14,792 nt of DNA. Source: Oscillospiraceae bacterium (GTDB taxonomy: Bacteria; Bacillota_A; Clostridia; Oscillospirales; CAG-272). The translations under genes and the position numbers were made by a program. The notes under the pieces are model-generated. The model saw only the letters and a list, made by a program, of their open reading frames with translations. It was not told the origin of the DNA and did not search any database. The stretch lies in NCBI GenBank assembly GCA_015064665.1, contig SVRU01000072.1, positions 1 to 14,792 of the forward strand. The letters run 5' to 3'. Positions 12,819 to 14,792 of the stretch are shown one piece after another (positions within the stretch are counted from its first letter, which is position 1; every line of letters begins with the position of its first letter).

Positions 12819-14465
12819 ATGAGCAAAAAGAAGAAAAACGCCGCGACGCCCGCAAGGGTTGCTATGGTTGGATACAGAAAAGAAAGCGAAAAGATAAACT
12901 CCGATAAAAAAAAGCCGAGGCTCAACCGCAAGACCGTGACTGTTGCCGCTGCCGCGCTTGTTGCCGTGTTGGCTATCGTTTTGGCGGTTATGATTCCGCT
13001 TTTGAGGTCCGGCGGCTTTGATTATATGAAAAGCGATCTCTCGGAATACATAACCCTTGAGGATTATAAGGGATATACGCTTCGGGTGAAAACCGATAAG
13101 ATCGACTCGGGCAGCGTTGACCGTCGGATAATGTCGCTTCTTTATAAAAACAAGTCTGAAGATGCGTCGTATAAGGGCGCTGATCAGTTTGATATTCCCG
13201 TCAGCGTTGGCGATACCGTAAATATTTATTACAGAGGATATATGGTCTCGGAGGACGGACGCGAGGTGGATTTTGAGGGCGGCTCGAATATGACGGGCAG
13301 TTATTACTCGCTCGGCATAGGCTCTCTATCCTTTATCGAGGGATTTGAAGAGGGACTTGTTGGCGCGGTTCCCGGCGAGCATCTTTACAAGCCGAGCAGC
13401 GAGCGTTTTGAAAGCGGCAGTGTCAAGGCGGGCGACGTTATCTATCTTTCCTATTCGGTCATGCTCCCCGACGGAAGCTACAGCACCAAAACGAATGAGA
13501 GAATCGACCTGTCCGATGATAGTACCGACTCATTTTACGGAGAGGGCTTCAAGGCGTATTTTGAGTCCTCTAATATAATAATAGGAAACAAAATTTCAGA
13601 AAGCAAGACTTTCAGCTGTGAAAACGGCACCGCAATCTACTACGATATGACGGTGGTATATGCAATAAGATGCTCGTCCGAGCCCGTCACGGTAGACGCG
13701 CGTTTTCCCGCGAATTACGGGGAGGAAACCCTGCGCGGCAAAGAGGTCAAGTTTGACGTTTATTTCAAGTCGTCGGTCGTATACGATGTTCCCGAATATA
13801 ATGACGAATTTATAACCGAAACGCTTAAAATAACCGCAGAGGAGCTTGAAAAATACGAGGGCTCGAGCCTTACCGAAAAGCATCGCGCGTACCTTCTTGA
13901 AGCCTTAAAGGCAGAAAACGAACAGACCCGTGCGACTTTGATTGAAGAGGCGGTGTGGGATTACTACAACGAAAAGGTGAAGATTAAAAAGCTTCCCGAA
14001 AGCGAGCTTGAATCGGTTTATCAAGAAATATACGCTGAAATATATAATCAATATACCTCCTATTATTCGGCGGTTTATTCGACCATTGAAGCCTTCATTA
14101 TTGCAAGATACGGCGCAGACCGGAATGCCGATGCCAAAAGTCTTATGGTTGCCGAAGCCGAGAGCATCGTCACCGAAAAAATTATCTTCTATTATATAAT
14201 AAGGAAAGAGAATCTCATACCGAGCGAAAAAGAGTATGAGTCCTCATACGAAAAAATATATAAAGAGCATCGCGATTATTACGTTGAGGATATCTACGCC
14301 GAAGAGATTTCAAAGCTTGAAACCGAGGATGAAAAGCAGGCGAGGATAAAGGAGATCGAGACTGAGATGCTTGAATATTTCGGTGAGGAATATTTTGCTG
14401 AGCTGGTTTATTACGACTATGCCTACGACAAAATTATTTCCTTTGCGAACGTCTTCGAGGAATAA
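12819..14465 (+). CDS. Membrane-anchored trigger-factor-like FKBP foldase
   Basis: Probable extracytoplasmic peptidyl-prolyl isomerase/chaperone of 548 residues. A Lys-rich cytoplasmic tail (1-38) precedes one TM (about 39-62). Residues 79-130 resemble the segment before the PPIase domain in trigger-factor-like proteins. The FKBP domain starts at GDTVNIYYRG (131-140) and keeps DFEGGS (151-156) and FIEGFEEGLVG (172-182), so it may be active. After PGEH (186-189) the domain is broken by about 100 residues containing a second FKBP-like unit (GDVIYLSYSV, 205-214), then resumes at VTVDARFPANYGEETLRGKE (290-309). VPEYNDEF (324-331) opens a helical, charged, Tyr-rich C-terminal region (to 548) like a trigger-factor substrate cradle. 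GGAG lies 5 bases before the ATG. It is a likely paralogue of the lipoprotein upstream. PrsA/SurA-type parvulins were considered, but the FKBP motifs decide against them. Confidence 0.85.
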   Translation: MSKKKKNAATPARVAMVGYRKESEKINSDKKKPRLNRKTVTVAAAALVAVLAIVLAVMIPLLRSGGFDYMKSDLSEYITLEDYKGYTLRVKTDKIDSGSVDRRIMSLLYKNKSEDASYKGADQFDIPVSVGDTVNIYYRGYMVSEDGREVDFEGGSNMTGSYYSLGIGSLSFIEGFEEGLVGAVPGEHLYKPSSERFESGSVKAGDVIYLSYSVMLPDGSYSTKTNERIDLSDDSTDSFYGEGFKAYFESSNIIIGNKISESKTFSCENGTAIYYDMTVVYAIRCSSEPVTVDARFPANYGEETLRGKEVKFDVYFKSSVVYDVPEYNDEFITETLKITAEELEKYEGSSLTEKHRAYLLEALKAENEQTRATLIEEAVWDYYNEKVKIKKLPESELESVYQEIYAEIYNQYTSYYSAVYSTIEAFIIARYGADRNADAKSLMVAEAESIVTEKIIFYYIIRKENLIPSEKEYESSYEKIYKEHRDYYVEDIYAEEISKLETEDEKQARIKEIETEMLEYFGEEYFAELVYYDYAYDKIISFANVFEE

Positions 14466-14483
14466 AAAGAGGGCAATTCAGAC

Positions 14484-14503
14484 TCAAAACTTATGAGTTT
14501 TGA
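14484..14503 (+). other. Small hairpin after the foldase gene
   Basis: TCAAAAC/GTTTTGA (14484-14490 and 14497-14503) with loop TTATGA, 18 bases after the stop codon. It is AT-rich and followed by CGAAAAAC rather than a T-tract, so it is a poor terminator on its own. It may add to the larger hairpin downstream. Confidence 0.35.
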
Positions 14504-14524
14504 CGAAAAACAATGCAATATGCA

Positions 14525-14568
14525 TAAAAAAGAGGCTAGCTCAAGTTCAAAAACCTGAGCTAGCCTCT
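14525..14568 (-). terminator. Strong hairpin, canonical terminator on the minus strand
   Basis: A 13-bp stem AGAGGCTAGCTCA/TGAGCTAGCCTCT (14531-14543 and 14556-14568), with an inner GTT/AAC pairing. On the minus strand it is followed by six T (14530-14525), a textbook terminator. On the plus strand it is followed by CACTTATTAA, so it is a weaker stop for the foldase transcript. It therefore implies a minus-strand transcript entering from the right. Confidence 0.72.
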
Positions 14569-14792
14569 CACTTATTAAGGGGATAGGGGGATTTGGAGCG
14601 AAAATCTTCGTTCTTCGCTCCGAAGGCGTATATGCATACGTCGAGAGGGCGAAAACGGAGATAGAAAATGACCCCAGTTTAATGGAGAAATTCGTAGAAT
14701 TTCAACCTTATACAGTAATTTCTTAGCTCATTAATTAATTTTTGAGCTTTTTATTTATTTTTCGGTCATTTTTGTTTGCGCCCAAATGCGCC
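14569..14792. other. Non-coding, hairpin-rich right edge
   Basis: No gene is supported here. A series of inverted repeats is visible: GGAGCGAA/TTCGCTCC (14595-14602 and 14614-14621), CGTAT/ATACG around ATGC (14627-14640) and GAAATTC/GAATTTC around GTA (14687-14703), with GGGGATAGGGGG at 14577-14588 and CCCC at 14672-14675. An open minus-strand frame crosses part of it but has no start after an upstream stop. It could be a structured RNA ending at the minus-strand terminator, a long 3' UTR of a gene beyond the window, or an extragenic repeat. Confidence 0.35.
14725..14758 (+). terminator. Weak plus-strand terminator candidate
   Basis: AGCTCA/TGAGCT (14725-14730 and 14743-14748) followed by TTTTTATTTATTTTT. 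The 6-bp stem with a 12-base AT loop is unstable, but the U-tract is long. It could be the distal stop for plus-strand transcripts that pass the hairpin at 14531-14568. Confidence 0.35.

Noticed and set aside
14575..14680. Minus-strand small protein at the right edge
   Set aside because: The frame runs without a start codon after an in-frame TAA and overlaps the hairpins. It is more likely a by-product of a structured extragenic element.
1..14792. CRISPR array, insertion sequence, prophage or integrase
   Set aside because: No regularly spaced repeats, transposase, recombinase or phage genes were seen. Apart from the short inverted repeats listed, the window reads as ordinary chromosome.

Overview
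The window looks like a chromosomal segment of a Gram-positive, low-to-middle GC Clostridia-type bacterium, possibly an uncultured gut lineage. The reasons are near-consensus TTGACA/TATAAT promoters, strong AGGAG ribosome binding sites, U-tract terminators, and extracytoplasmic proteins that are lipoproteins or single-TM anchored with no sign of an outer-membrane system. The taxonomic placement is inference.

Left part (1-1453), mostly minus strand: a structured left edge with no recognisable gene, tRNA-Thr(GGU) with its own promoter and a terminator fused to its CCA end, then trpS (tryptophanyl-tRNA synthetase) with its own promoter and terminator. trpS is divergent from the next block.

Centre (about 1520-9690), plus strand, one apparent operon: an ABC ATPase (GldA/NosF-like), an ABC-2 permease (GldF-like), two tandem GldG-like proteins each anchored at both ends, and a 1004-residue exported DUF4340-like protein carrying an eight-cysteine cluster and probable FKBP-like modules. 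This is the five-part layout of the poorly understood Gld-type ABC systems. The extracytoplasmic part is duplicated and enlarged here.

Right part (9691-14465), plus strand: an AT-rich promoter region with a long-range inverted repeat, a 787-codon lipoprotein whose natural start is one base out of frame, a strong terminator, rnhA (RNase HI), and a membrane-anchored trigger-factor/FKBP-type foldase whose PPIase domain is split by a second FKBP-like module. The lipoprotein is a probable degenerate paralogue of the foldase: it has two FKBP-like repeats and the same chaperone-type C-terminal motifs.

The right edge (14466-14792) is non-coding and rich in hairpins. It includes a canonical terminator pointing left, which implies a minus-strand transcript arriving from beyond the window.

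The most interesting reading is an extracytoplasmic system: a Gld-type ABC transporter next to three exported proteins that appear to share FKBP/trigger-factor-like modules. In Bacteroidota, gliding and protein secretion need both the GldA/F/G transporter and an FKBP-type lipoprotein (GldI), so the parallel deserves testing. A functional link here is inference only.
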